Shown here one piece after another: positions 17,595 through 28,953 of a stretch of DNA of 60,998 bases. The DNA lies in contig JAAFJA010000006.1 in NCBI GenBank assembly GCA_013298765.1, forward strand, positions 227,802-288,799. The letters run 5' to 3'. Numbering within the stretch: position 1 is the first letter of the stretch; the number at the start of each line of letters is the position of its first letter. The notes under the pieces were generated by a model. The model worked only from the letters and a program-made list of their open reading frames with translations, ran no database searches and had not been told where the DNA came from. A program made the translations under genes and the position numbers. Origin of the DNA: Betaproteobacteria bacterium. Its GTDB lineage: Bacteria > Pseudomonadota > Gammaproteobacteria > Burkholderiales > Casimicrobiaceae.

Positions 17595-17630
17595 AAAAAG
17601 AAAACCCGCAAATGCTTTCGCAGATGCGGG
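17595..17630 (-). terminator. Rho-independent terminator, minus strand
   Basis: On the minus strand CCCGCA and TGCGGG form the outer stem with an inner TGC-GAAA-GCA, followed directly by TTTTCTTTTT. It could end the aceA transcript (stop 227 bases upstream) or a short transcript from the promoter at 17667-17672. Confidence 0.75.
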
Positions 17631-17660
17631 CCAAGGCTTCCCTCCTCCTCGAGGAAATCA
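17595..17660 (-). ncRNA. Candidate small RNA or terminated leader
   Basis: A perfect TATAAT (17667-17672 on the minus strand) would start a transcript near 17660 that runs about 66 bases into the terminator at 17595-17630. Its 5' part contains TTTCC/GGAAG pairing and a GGAGGAGGG stretch able to mimic a Shine-Dalgarno sequence. It could be a free small RNA, or an attenuator leader for the lyase gene that starts 157 bases further on. No known RNA family is recognised. Confidence 0.4.
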
Positions 17661-17666
17661 GCGGCG

Positions 17667-17700
17667 ATTATAGGGTCATGTACATGACCTGCGTCACACG
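17667..17700 (-). promoter_or_regulatory. Promoter with 16-bp palindrome in a 19-bp spacer
   Basis: GGTCATGTACATGACC (17674-17689) is a perfect palindrome lying between TATAAT (17667-17672) and a partial -35 GTGACG, with a 19-base spacer. A dyad in an overlong spacer is the architecture used by MerR-family activators, but any dimeric regulator could bind. Confidence 0.45.
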
Positions 17701-17856
17701 TTCTGTCGTCGCAATGCCTTTCAGCACCCAATGGATGGCCCTTGTTTTATTAGGGCTAGCGACCGATAAATATAAGTTTCGCTGGTGTCGTTTTTAAGCA
17801 CTTTCGCGGGTTTTCCGTAACGCTAACACCCGCGAAGTTCTTTTGTCTAACCTGCG

Positions 17857-19206
<1,350 letters not shown>

Positions 19207-19790
19207 AGTGCGTACCTCTTTCAATCGGTGACGGTTTGACTAAGTTGACTGCTGAATTCCGGAGCCCTTCTTTGACACGTTTCCAACTAGCGGAAACATC
19301 ACAAATCAAACTCTGTTGCTTCGCAGCATAGATCGTTTAACGCACAGCAAGAGAGAAAAGTTGAAAAAGTTGTTTCAAAACAATGTGTTGTAAACGAATT
19401 GCAGGATATGCAAGTTTCCACATTGCGAGAATTGATTTCAAATTGCGCAGCGCAACATGCGGAATCGCATTCCACCCAGTGCGAAAAATGGAAAAACACG
19501 TGTGTTTACGTGGGTTTAACAATGACGCGCTTTGTCGAGTCAAGCCTGTCGACTCGCTGCAGCGCACAACGCGAACGCACGCTGAAAAATAGAAACGCGT
19601 TTCACAACGCAGGTTTTGGGATGTGGTGCTGTTGCAACAAAAGCTGGAGGTGGGTACCGCCGTGCCAACCATGGCAAGTCGAATCGGCGCCATTTGCGCG
19701 AGGGCGAGAGGCCAAACACCAAGATGCAGCGGTTCAAAAAACTCGTCTGGTTGGCGAATTCTCGGTCTGGGTCCCCGCCTTCGCGGGGAT
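19207..19790. promoter_or_regulatory. aceA upstream region with several inverted repeats
   Basis: There is no gene in this AT-richer stretch. It holds GTTTCC-N7-GGAAAC (19279-19297), TTGAAA-N6-TTTCAA (19361-19378) and TTGCA-N5-TGCAA (19399-19413), all possible operators for the glyoxylate-shunt gene. At 19773-19788 the CCCCGC-CTTC-GCGGGG hairpin belongs to a repeat type common in proteobacteria. Confidence 0.4.
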
Positions 19791-19832
19791 GACCGATGCG
19801 GTGGCGGGATAGGGAGTGCTATCTCACGAGAG

Positions 19833-19873
19833 TATTACGTTCGTAATAACAACGTAAGTACATTTGTTATAAT
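19833..19873 (+). promoter_or_regulatory. Toxin-antitoxin promoter and probable operator
   Basis: TATTACG-TT-CGTAATA (19833-19848) is a perfect inverted repeat, and a further ACGTAA half lies at 19851-19857. A consensus TATAAT sits at 19868-19873, 21 bases before the antitoxin ATG, with GGGGGT as ribosome binding site. AbrB-type antitoxins usually repress their own operon through such sites. Confidence 0.5.
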
Positions 19874-19894
19874 ACGACTCGATGGGGGTAAATC

Positions 19895-20119
19895 ATGCAA
19901 GCACTCAAACTCACTCAAATTGGAAATTCCGTGGGCGTTGTATTACCAAAAGAAGTATTGGCGCAACTCAAACTGCAAAAGGGCGATACCGTGTTTTTGA
20001 CCGAAGCGGCGAACGGCATAACGCTGTCGCCCTACGATCCCGCCGTTGAGGAAGAACTCAACGCTGGCCGCGAATTCATGAAGGAATATCGCGACACGTT
20101 TCGCGCGCTCGCGAAGTAA
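19895..20119 (+). CDS. AbrB/MazE/SpoVT-type antitoxin
   Basis: The 74-residue protein begins with a swapped-hairpin AbrB domain (LTQIGNSVGVVLPKEVLAQLKLQKGDTVFL) and ends with an acidic then basic helix (AVEEELNAGREFMKEYRDTFRALAK), likely the toxin-binding tail. It should bind the inverted repeat upstream and neutralise the Fic-type toxin encoded nine bases downstream. Confidence 0.85.
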   Translation: MQALKLTQIGNSVGVVLPKEVLAQLKLQKGDTVFLTEAANGITLSPYDPAVEEELNAGREFMKEYRDTFRALAK

Positions 20120-20128
20120 TCAACGTCG

Positions 20129-20524
20129 ATGGCAAATCAAAGCTGGCGCTGGATCAGCCGACGCGCGCTCGAACTACTGCATGACGAAAGCATCGCCGAA
20201 CACGGCGGCGCTTCGGGCATTCGCGATGAAGGCATGCTTGAGTCCGCACTCGCTCGACCGCAGCAACTCGCGCACTACGAAGAGCCCGACGTTGCTGCGC
20301 TCGCTGCGAGCTACGGATTCGGTCTTATCAAGAATCACGCGTTCGTCGACGGCAACAAACGAGCCGCGTTCTTGGGCGTTGGTATGTTTCTCTATTTGAA
20401 CGGCCATCGACTCACCGCTTCGCAAGTTGATGCGACGCGCACGATGCTGGCACTAGCGGCAAGTGAGTTGAGCGAAGAGCAGTTTGCGGAGTGGATTCGA
20501 GCGAACGTTGAGAAGCGGAAATAG
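20129..20524 (+). CDS. Doc-type (death-on-curing) Fic toxin
   Basis: The 131-residue Fic-fold protein contains NHAFVDGNKRAAF near residue 69, which is the Doc version (HxFxDGNKR) of the Fic motif. Phage P1 Doc phosphorylates elongation factor Tu and stops translation. The catalytic His and the Asn-Lys-Arg are intact, so this copy looks active. It is paired with an AbrB-type antitoxin instead of the Phd partner of the P1 system; such pairings are common in chromosomes. Confidence 0.88.
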   Translation: MANQSWRWISRRALELLHDESIAEHGGASGIRDEGMLESALARPQQLAHYEEPDVAALAASYGFGLIKNHAFVDGNKRAAFLGVGMFLYLNGHRLTASQVDATRTMLALAASELSEEQFAEWIRANVEKRK

Positions 20525-20670
20525 GTGCGTGGGCACAGGGTGTCCCCCTACGAAACTAAGTAAGCGTTGGCTAGAGACGTCACGGCACGACATTTGCGCT
20601 CACCGCGAGTGAAATGCCAGATACTGTATTCACCATTTGCGTTCGCGCAAATGTCAAAAAAATATATGGC

Positions 20671-21078
20671 ATGACCGCGCAAAAATTTCGACTGTTTGTC
20701 TGGCTCCATCTCGCGCTCGCCTTGGCGGCTATCGGTGCAGCGTTCTTGCCGAATAGTTTTTCACCCGAGCTACTCGCTGCATATGAAAACGAACCGCCGC
20801 CTTGGGGCGCCGAGAACGAGTGGCCGCTGATCGCGTTCGCCGTGCTACTGCTCGTGCCGTGGGTCGCCGCATTCGTTGGGCTGCTGCGATTGAAGCGTTG
20901 GGGACGAGCGCTCGCGCTCTATGTGACCGCATTGTCGTTGATCGCGCTACCTACGTTTGGGCCTACATTAACCAGCGGACTCGAAACGGCCTTCGTTGAG
21001 GCAGCAGCGATGTGCTGGGGCGCCGTGTTGGCGTTGGCGTATTTCTCGGATGTGCGAGAGCATTTCGAGAAGCACTGA
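20671..21078 (+). CDS. Small membrane protein of unknown function
   Basis: The 135-residue protein has about four hydrophobic segments (WLHLALALAAIGAAFL, PLIAFAVLLLVPWVAAFVGLL, YVTALSLIALPTF and AAAMCWGAVLALAYF). I place the start at the ATG at 20671, because the frame's earlier ATG at 20614 only adds a non-hydrophobic tail. No family is recognised. It lies between the toxin-antitoxin pair and the convergent fccB gene. Confidence 0.6.
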   Translation: MTAQKFRLFVWLHLALALAAIGAAFLPNSFSPELLAAYENEPPPWGAENEWPLIAFAVLLLVPWVAAFVGLLRLKRWGRALALYVTALSLIALPTFGPTLTSGLETAFVEAAAMCWGAVLALAYFSDVREHFEKH

Positions 21079-21263
21079 ATACAGAAATAAGCGGGCACAA
21101 AGCGTAAAGCCGACGAGCTGGCGTCGCGTTCACGGACATGGCACTAAGGACTCGATTTTTTCGAGCTCTCCAACAATCGGCCCGATTGAGGGGGCGAAAA
21201 AAAGCGCGGTCAAGCCCGCGCCTACAAGTCGTTACCCACGGAACGACGTACCTAAGCGAGATC

Positions 21264-21338
21264 GGATGCGATGCAAGGCGCTTTAAGTCGACGTGTACTT
21301 TCGTACACGAGACTTAAAGCAACGCCGCAGCGCGCCGA
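21264..21338. repeat. Dispersed palindromic repeat, CGTGTAC core, copy 2
   Basis: GCTTTAAGTC-GA-CGTGTAC pairs with GTACACG-A-GACTTAAAGC across a TTTC loop (21280-21320), with outer arms GGATGCGATGCAAGGCG and GCAACGCCGCAGCGCGCC. The core and outer arms match the copy at 1338-1412. It lies just past the fccB stop, between convergent genes, and could terminate in both directions. Confidence 0.7.
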
Positions 21339-21356
21339 TATCGCGACGCTACGTCG

Positions 21357-22652
21357 TTACGTGAGCATGTCGGCCCAGATATTGCGAGCCCACGAATTCG
21401 CATAAATCCCTTCGGTCTTATTCTGCTCCGCAGAAAGCCCGCCGCTGCCTTGCACGGTTACCATCGTTTTCTGCGCCGCATCGTAGCGATGCACGCTCGC
21501 GACGTGGACGACATCTTTGTCATCGATGAAGCTGTAGCAAGTGTTGGCGACCATCGGGGTTTGGCTGACGGTGCCGCCGGTGAGCAGCTCAACGATGGCC
21601 GCAGCACACACTTTGCCGTGCTGATTGGCCATGTGACCGCTCTTTGGCATCGCGGGTGCAATTTGCAATGCGTCACCCAAGATATGAACGCCGGGAACGG
21701 CGGTCGATTCATACGTCAACCAATCGACTTGGCACCAGCGCTTGTTTGAATTGTTGAGGCCGTTGGCGGTTGCGATGTTGCCAGCACGCATTGGCGGTAA
21801 CACGTTCAACACATCGGCTTTCACGTCGTCACCGAAACTCATTTTGAGCGAGAGCGTGCGCGCATCAACGTCAGTAATTTCTTGGTTGTTGCGGTACTCG
21901 ATGAGTCCCTTGTATTGGCCATTCCAGGCCTTCATAAAGAGGCCCTTTTTCGATACGACGTCTTCGTTCGCATCGAGGATGAGTACCTTTGATTTCGGCT
22001 TCGCTTGTTGGAAATACCATGCCACTTGGCAAGCGCGCTCGTACGGACCTGGTGGGCAGCGATACGGTGCTTTCGGGATGTGAATGGCGTAGACGCCGCC
22101 GTCTCTCATGGCGGTTAATTGATTGCGCAGTGCGACAGTCTCAGGCCCGGCTTTCCATGCAGCGAGCACACGGTTTTTTGCTTCGCCCGTAGCTAGACCT
22201 GGCAGCGTTTCATACATGAAATCGATGCCTGGCGAGAGGATCAAGCGGTCGTACGGAAGGCTAGTGCCGTCAGCGAGTGCGAGCGTTTTCTTAGCAGGAT
22301 CGAATCCGGTGGCTTCGCCTTTCACGCGACGAATTCCGTACTTGTCGAGTCCGCCGTAACCCACAGTGACATCCGCGATCTGACGCGATCCGCCGACCAC
22401 GAGATTCGAAATGGGGCACGAGACAAACGCGTCACCTCGCTCCACGAGCGTGACATCGATCTTGCCTTCGCTCCACATCGCAATGTATTTCGCGGCGGTT
22501 GCGCCACCGAATCCACCGCCCACGACCACGACCTTCGGCTTCGCGCTGCCACCCACTGTGGCGCATCCACCGGCGAACGCGGAGACTCCGACGAGACCCA
22601 GTGCACCCGCGCCTTTGACGAGATCACGACGAGTTTGATTGAATGTATTCAT
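21357..22652 (-). CDS. fccB: Flavocytochrome c sulfide dehydrogenase, flavoprotein subunit
   Basis: The 431-residue protein has a twin-arginine signal (TRRDLVKGAGALGLVG), then an FAD Rossmann motif VVVVGGGFGGATAAKY near residue 40. YRCPPGPYERA and ANTCYSF hold the two cysteines that form the redox-active disulfide in FccB. FccB oxidises sulfide in the periplasm and passes electrons to the cytochrome FccA, encoded 15 bases upstream in the same operon. This suggests sulfide detoxification or use as an energy source. Confidence 0.9.
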   Translation of the reverse strand: MNTFNQTRRDLVKGAGALGLVGVSAFAGGCATVGGSAKPKVVVVGGGFGGATAAKYIAMWSEGKIDVTLVERGDAFVSCPISNLVVGGSRQIADVTVGYGGLDKYGIRRVKGEATGFDPAKKTLALADGTSLPYDRLILSPGIDFMYETLPGLATGEAKNRVLAAWKAGPETVALRNQLTAMRDGGVYAIHIPKAPYRCPPGPYERACQVAWYFQQAKPKSKVLILDANEDVVSKKGLFMKAWNGQYKGLIEYRNNQEITDVDARTLSLKMSFGDDVKADVLNVLPPMRAGNIATANGLNNSNKRWCQVDWLTYESTAVPGVHILGDALQIAPAMPKSGHMANQHGKVCAAAIVELLTGGTVSQTPMVANTCYSFIDDKDVVHVASVHRYDAAQKTMVTVQGSGGLSAEQNKTEGIYANSWARNIWADMLT

Positions 22653-22667
22653 ACGGTTTGCCTCGTC

Positions 22668-22982
22668 TTATTTAGGTTGCTTTGCCAAGTACTCGGCGAT
22701 CGCTACGATCTGCGCATCGGTGTAGCCCTTCGAGAGCTGGTGCATGATCGTTGCGGGCAATTTACCGTCGCGATAGTCCTTCATTTTCTGAATGGTTAGC
22801 GCGGCCGGCACGCCAGCAAGCGATGGCACTTCGGCCACGCTTTTGCCATTGGTGCCATGGCAATTCGCGCAGTTTGCGGCGAGATTGCGGCCGAGATTTT
22901 TGTCGACTGTTGGCGCCGTTTGTGCGAACGCGCTCGTTACAAAGAGCGCAGCGAAGAGCGCGCTCCATCGAATTGAAATCAT
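22668..22982 (-). CDS. fccA: Cytochrome c subunit of flavocytochrome c
   Basis: The 104-residue protein has a Sec signal (MISIRWSALFAALFVTSAFA) and one heme c site, CANCHGTNG, with a probable axial methionine in ATIMHQLSKGYTD. The ATG at 22980-22982 follows GGAGG. It accepts electrons from FccB. The Allochromatium FccA is diheme; this one is monoheme, as in several chemotrophs. It is the first gene of the two-gene operon. Confidence 0.87.
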   Translation of the reverse strand: MISIRWSALFAALFVTSAFAQTAPTVDKNLGRNLAANCANCHGTNGKSVAEVPSLAGVPAALTIQKMKDYRDGKLPATIMHQLSKGYTDAQIVAIAEYLAKQPK

Positions 22983-23317
22983 GATTTTTCCTCCAGAAAA
23001 CAACGACATTAGTGCGTCGATTCTAGGGGGCAGATTCCGGAAATCGATAGTGGTTTCTCGCGATGTGTATATATCTGTCCCGAATATCGAAGCGATGAAA
23101 ACCGTTCCACCGAGTGCGCAAATCGCGCTGCCAACTCTTCTAATGAAACGCCTATTCTATTTGGGCTGGCAAGCTATTTAGTAGTAGATTACGAACCACT
23201 AAAAATACGCTCATGCCCCAATGGAATAATCGCTCTTTTTGGAAAGTTAACTTTAGTTCAATTCGCGCCGTCTGACTGGATTTGCTCACAACGGGGCGCG
23301 ACTTCAGGGACTTCAAG
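22983..23317. other. Gap between purB 3' end and fccA
   Basis: No gene is supported. A minus-strand TAGAAT at 23020-23025, 38 bases before fccA, is a possible -10 box without a good -35 partner. No terminator for purB stands out. Confidence 0.35.
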
Positions 23318-24709
<1,392 letters not shown>

Positions 24710-24866
24710 TCAGCGAAATACGTCTGCTGAAATTCACAGAGTATTCCGATCAAAGTGTTGCGGCGAATACGAGAATTATCGCCGCTCGTCGTGGAGCATG
24801 CATTCAGGCGAATGCCGAATGTCATCGCGTGCTAGATTCGTTATCCGGTTGTTGAGTTGTTGAAGC

Positions 24867-25481
24867 ATGAAACTGTTGTATTCCGTTACGAGCCCCTATG
24901 CACGAAAAGTGCGTATCGTGGCCGCAGAAAAGAAACTCGAACTGGAGATCGTTCCAAGCGATCCGTGGATCATTAATCCAGAACTGATCGCCGCCAATCC
25001 GCTCGGCAAAGTTCCCGCGCTCATTACCGACGATGGTTGGAGCTTGTTTGATTCGCGCGTGATCGTGGAGTATCTCGATGGGCTGTCTCCGGTTCATCGG
25101 CTGATCCCCGACGGTTCGCGCGACCGCATTTTGATCAAGCGATGGGAAGCGCTAGCCGACGGCCTGCTGGATGCTGCACTCACCGCGCGGTTGGAATCGA
25201 TGCGCCCCGATCAGAATGAATCGAGCGCGAAGCAAATCGCGCGTCAACGCGAGAAAATTTCCGTGTCGCTCGTAGAGATGTCGCGTGGTTTGGGTGACGT
25301 TGCGTTCTGCGCAGGTAACGCACTCACGCTGGCCGATATCGCCGTGGGGTGCGCGCTCGGGTACCTTGACTTCCGATTCCCGGATATCGAGTGGGCTGCT
25401 ACGCACCCGAACCTCGCAAAGCTGTATAAAAAGTTGGCTACACGCGCTTCGTTCAAAGCGACTGAGCCCGCGCCGAAGTAA
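24867..25481 (+). CDS. Glutathione S-transferase family protein
   Basis: The 204-residue protein has an N-terminal thioredoxin-like GST domain (LLYSVTSPYARKVRIVAAEK, the cis-proline in GKVPALI, and the DSRVIVEYLD glutathione-binding segment) and an all-helical C-terminal domain with LTLADIAVGCAL. The SPYARKVR start places the catalytic Ser in the SspA/theta-like bacterial group. The substrate is unknown. It ends before a strong bidirectional terminator. Confidence 0.88.
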   Translation: MKLLYSVTSPYARKVRIVAAEKKLELEIVPSDPWIINPELIAANPLGKVPALITDDGWSLFDSRVIVEYLDGLSPVHRLIPDGSRDRILIKRWEALADGLLDAALTARLESMRPDQNESSAKQIARQREKISVSLVEMSRGLGDVAFCAGNALTLADIAVGCALGYLDFRFPDIEWAATHPNLAKLYKKLATRASFKATEPAPK

Positions 25482-25555
25482 CGCCTCGCACGCGAGACGA
25501 GAGCGCCTTACAGCTTTCTTGCGCTACTCCTGATTTCATCAGGGCTCGCGCCCAA

Positions 25556-25586
25556 TAAAAAACCCGCTTAACGCGGGTTTTTTATT
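25556..25586. terminator. Bidirectional intrinsic terminator
   Basis: AAAAAACCCGC-TTAA-GCGGGTTTTTT-like symmetry gives a strong stem with A and T runs on both sides, between the convergent GST and symporter genes. Confidence 0.85.
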
Positions 25587-25593
25587 TCTAGTT

Positions 25594-25616
25594 AGCCCAG
25601 CTTTCGCTGGGCTTCT
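25594..25616. terminator. Second hairpin in the convergent gap
   Basis: AGCCCAGC-TTTC-GCTGGGCT followed by TCTT forms an eight-base stem eight bases after the first terminator. It probably acts as back-up termination. Confidence 0.5.
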
Positions 25617-25621
25617 TGCGA

Positions 25622-27721
25622 CTAGTTAGACGTGGTATTCATCGTATCGCCGCGCAGGTTCGGATAGCGAACATGCTCGACCAATTCTTGAACTTCACGC
25701 TTAGGCGCTGGTGTGATCAAGCTCACGATGATGATGATCGCGAAGCCAAGCGGCACACCAAAGACACCGGCCGAGATCGGCGCAATATCCCACCACATAT
25801 TGTCGGCCACTGGCGAAGTGACGCCGAACACGCTGCGCATCCAAGGCTGCGTCGTTGCCATGTAGTAGAACGTGACCACGGTACCCGCAATCATGCCCAA
25901 CACAGCAGCAATGCCGGTCGTGCGCTTCCAGAAGATACCGAGCACGAGTGCTGGGAAGAAGCCGGCTGCCGCCAACGAGAATGCCGCAGAGACCAAGAAC
26001 AGAATGTCCGCGACCTTCAGCGAAGCAACGTACGCTGCGAGCAGAGCAACTACCAGAAGCAGTGCCTTCGATACACCCACGCGCGTTGCGGTAGATGCAT
26101 TCGGATTGATCATCTTATAGTAGAGATCGTGCGAGAGCGCGTTAGCGATGGTGAGCAACAATCCGTCAGCCGTTGAAAGCGCTGCGGCTAGACCACCGGC
26201 GGCGACCAAGCCGGAAATCACGTACGGTAAGCCGGCAATTTCAGGCGTTGCTAACACCACGATATCGCCACCGATCGCAATTTCGGCGAGCTGAACAATG
26301 CCGTCTTTATTGACGTCAACGATCGATAGCAGCGACGGGTCGACTTTCGACCAGGAGGCTACCCACGCCGGTAACTTCGCGAATTCGGAGCCGACCAACA
26401 ACGTGTAAACGTCGAATTTCACCAAGACTGCAAGCGCAGGCGCTGTGAAGTAGAGCAAGAAGATAAAGAAGAGCGACCAGAACACCGAGCTACGCGCTTC
26501 TTTCACGCTAGGCGTGGTGTAGTAGCGCATGAGGATGTGTGGGAGCGCTGCGGTACCGACCATCAAGCAGAAGATGAGCGCCAGGAAGTTCTTCCGTGCG
26601 ATGTCTCGTGCCTTGTCGTCTTTCGCTGGGAACGCCTCGGCGTGACGCAGCGGTGCATTCGCACGCGCCTTCACTGCAGCATCCTTCTTCCACGCGGCCT
26701 CAGCAGCCTTCGCATCCTTCGGGTAACCATCAAGCGATTTCTGCGCCGCAGCAACGACCTCAGGCGCAGCGTTGGCAGCCTTCGCATCGTCAACCGCTTT
26801 TTGCAGAGAAGCTTTTTCGGTATCGTAGGATCCAGGGAGCCCTTTGAGTTTCGCCTCTGCCGACGAAGCACGATCGGCGAAGATCTTGCGAACTTCAGCC
26901 TCTTTCGCGCCTGCTGGCGTTTTGGCATCGATCAACTCAGCTTCACGCGCGGTTACCTTCTGCAACACCGAGCCGTAAACCAATTGTGGCAGTGGAATGC
27001 CGGTGTGCTTCACCGACAACCAAACCACTGGGATCATGTAAGCGATGATCAGAATGATGTACTGCGCAACTTGCGTCCACGTAACGGCTTTCATGCCGCC
27101 CAAGAAGGAGCAGACCAGAATGCCTGCCAGGCCTACGAACACACCGACTTCAAACGACAAGCCAGTCAAGCGAGCGGTGATGAGGCCAACACCGTAGATC
27201 TGCGCCACCACGTACACAAACGAGCAGAGAATCGCGATCAACACGCCGACGAAACGCGCGAGATTACCGCCATAACGCGCGCCCAGGAAGTCAGGAATAG
27301 TGAACTGACCAAATTTACGCAGGTAGGGTGCAAGGAAGAGCGCCACCAACACGTAGCCACCCGTCCAGCCCATAATGAAGGCGAGACCCGAGTAGCCTTG
27401 GAGGTAGAGCGTACCTGCCATACCGATGAACGACGCTGCTGACATCCAGTCTGCGCCCGTCGCCATGCCGTTGAACACCGCTGGAACACGTCGGCCTGCG
27501 ACATAGTACTCAGAGGCGTCCGACGTGCGGCTCATTACGCCAATACCAGCGTAGAGAAGCACCGTAGCGATCAAGAAAACGTAGCCAATCCACTGGCGGG
27601 GCATCCCCATCATTTCGAGGATCGTCAACGCGATCACGAAGAAAACGAAGCCACCCGTGTACCAGGTGTAGATCTTTTTCAGCTGCGCGGTAAACGCTTT
27701 TTGTGAAGTAGCGCCACTCAT
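25622..27721 (-). CDS. Sodium:solute symporter large subunit (VC_2705/ActP-like)
   Basis: The 699-residue membrane protein of the SSS family has SEYYVAGRRVPAVFNGMATGADWMSAASF in the first core helices and about 13 transmembrane segments. It belongs with the large symporters paired with a DUF4212 small subunit, likely carrying acetate or another short acid with sodium. Two oddities stand out. A charged, Ala/Lys-rich soluble insertion of about 110 residues (roughly 255-370) interrupts the transmembrane core. A short loop near residue 465, DVNKDGIVQLAE, matches an EF-hand calcium loop. Its start overlaps the small subunit stop as ATGA. Confidence 0.88.
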   Translation of the reverse strand: MSGATSQKAFTAQLKKIYTWYTGGFVFFVIALTILEMMGMPRQWIGYVFLIATVLLYAGIGVMSRTSDASEYYVAGRRVPAVFNGMATGADWMSAASFIGMAGTLYLQGYSGLAFIMGWTGGYVLVALFLAPYLRKFGQFTIPDFLGARYGGNLARFVGVLIAILCSFVYVVAQIYGVGLITARLTGLSFEVGVFVGLAGILVCSFLGGMKAVTWTQVAQYIILIIAYMIPVVWLSVKHTGIPLPQLVYGSVLQKVTAREAELIDAKTPAGAKEAEVRKIFADRASSAEAKLKGLPGSYDTEKASLQKAVDDAKAANAAPEVVAAAQKSLDGYPKDAKAAEAAWKKDAAVKARANAPLRHAEAFPAKDDKARDIARKNFLALIFCLMVGTAALPHILMRYYTTPSVKEARSSVFWSLFFIFLLYFTAPALAVLVKFDVYTLLVGSEFAKLPAWVASWSKVDPSLLSIVDVNKDGIVQLAEIAIGGDIVVLATPEIAGLPYVISGLVAAGGLAAALSTADGLLLTIANALSHDLYYKMINPNASTATRVGVSKALLLVVALLAAYVASLKVADILFLVSAAFSLAAAGFFPALVLGIFWKRTTGIAAVLGMIAGTVVTFYYMATTQPWMRSVFGVTSPVADNMWWDIAPISAGVFGVPLGFAIIIIVSLITPAPKREVQELVEHVRYPNLRGDTMNTTSN

Positions 27722-27984
27722 TCTTCTTCTCCTTCGGCGACGCCGTACTCTTGATCGAGCTTATTCATGTAGCGTGCGTAGTACCAAATGATGACTACGT
27801 AGACGACAAGTGAACCCTGCGCACCCATCCAGAATGCGAACGGCCAGCCCAAGAAATTGAAGCTAAACGCATCGCGCGCCAAGTAACCCACCACAAAGGT
27901 GACCACAAACCAGATGGCTAACAGAACGGCAGTGAGTCGCAGGTTTCTTGACCAGTACTCACGATGCTTATCAGTTAATTGCAT
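27718..27984 (-). CDS. Sodium:solute symporter small subunit (DUF4212)
   Basis: The 88-residue protein has two transmembrane segments (LTAVLLAIWFVVTFVVGYLA and GSLVVYVVIIWYYARYMN), the pattern of the DUF4212 small partner. The N-terminal YWSRNLRL and the FNFLGWPFAFWMGAQGS loop are typical of this family. It is translated just ahead of the large subunit with a four-base overlap and likely assembles with it. Confidence 0.88.
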   Translation of the reverse strand: MQLTDKHREYWSRNLRLTAVLLAIWFVVTFVVGYLARDAFSFNFLGWPFAFWMGAQGSLVVYVVIIWYYARYMNKLDQEYGVAEGEEE

Positions 27985-28321
27985 CGATATCCTCCTCGGT
28001 TATTCACGACTCGTATGCGCAACAATCCCCAATGTCAGATCGCGCATACGTACCAGCTTCCTAGAGTAGCTGAGTTTTTGTTCTAAACCTAGCGCGTGTT
28101 TACCCGGAATGAAATATGTTTTTCTGTTGCGCCGCAGCGTCAGAATCATGTCAGGGAAGAAACGCGCCAAAAGGAGGGGTAATCGCCGACGCTCATAGCG
28201 TTTGCGCTAGCTAGCGAAAGTGCAAGCGGGTATGTCGACTGAGATCGGTGGTCAGGCGAATCGAAAAACGCAAGCCAAGCGGCTGGGGCGTAGCTTTACC
28301 GCCGCGAGAGGGCTGCTAAAG
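27985..28321. other. Symporter upstream gap
   Basis: No gene is seen. The sequence holds a perfect CGCTAGCTAGCG palindrome at 28205-28216 and presumably the symporter promoter. No confident -35/-10 pair was found. Confidence 0.35.
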
Positions 28322-28909
28322 CTACTTCTTCCACCAGCGTTCAATTCCAATCATGATGCCGGTTTCGTCTTCCAGCACGGCGGCATTTTTAGGATCAAAG
28401 CCCTTGAGCTTTCGCATTTGCTTTTCGCAGCGATCAAGATCGCCCAGGCGGAAATAGACTCGCGCAAGCTCCATGTGCCCGTAAGGGCTCATCGGCTGCA
28501 ATTCAACGTTCTTGCGCAGCGGCGCCAGCGCATCGTCATCTCGTTTCAATGCGATCAGCGAGAGCGCCTTTCCGTACCACGCGCGATCTTGCTTTTCGTT
28601 TTGCTTGATTGAGCGCTCGAAGGCAGCGATCGCCTCAGTGTGGCGGGAGGCCTCTTGCAACAGGAAGCCCAAGTTGAACCAGCTATCACTGTCATCTGGC
28701 TTTTGTTGAACGACGCGTTCGAACTCCGAGACGGCTCGTCCATGGTCGCCCGCTTCGGCGAACAAAAAAGCGAGCCGGGCGCGAGTAAGCGTGTGTGTCG
28801 GGTCGGTTGCGAGAATCTTTTCGTATCGCTCAACGGCGATATCGCGCATCTTAAAGACTAGCGCCCAGGTCGCTGTTTGGGTGTGAAACCAAGTAGAAAA
28901 AGCACTCAT
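28322..28909 (-). CDS. TPR repeat protein
   Basis: The 195-residue protein is built of at least three to four TPR units, for example RARLAFLFAEAGDHGRAVSEFERVVQQKPDD, then a WFNLGFLLQEASRHTEAI unit and an AWYGKALSLIALKRDD unit. There is no signal peptide or catalytic domain, so it is probably a cytoplasmic scaffold or adaptor. Its partner is not evident from the neighbours. Confidence 0.75.
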   Translation of the reverse strand: MSAFSTWFHTQTATWALVFKMRDIAVERYEKILATDPTHTLTRARLAFLFAEAGDHGRAVSEFERVVQQKPDDSDSWFNLGFLLQEASRHTEAIAAFERSIKQNEKQDRAWYGKALSLIALKRDDDALAPLRKNVELQPMSPYGHMELARVYFRLGDLDRCEKQMRKLKGFDPKNAAVLEDETGIMIGIERWWKK

Positions 28910-28953
28910 AAGCGGGGAGTGTATCTGCCGCGCTCACGCGGCATACCTTATCG

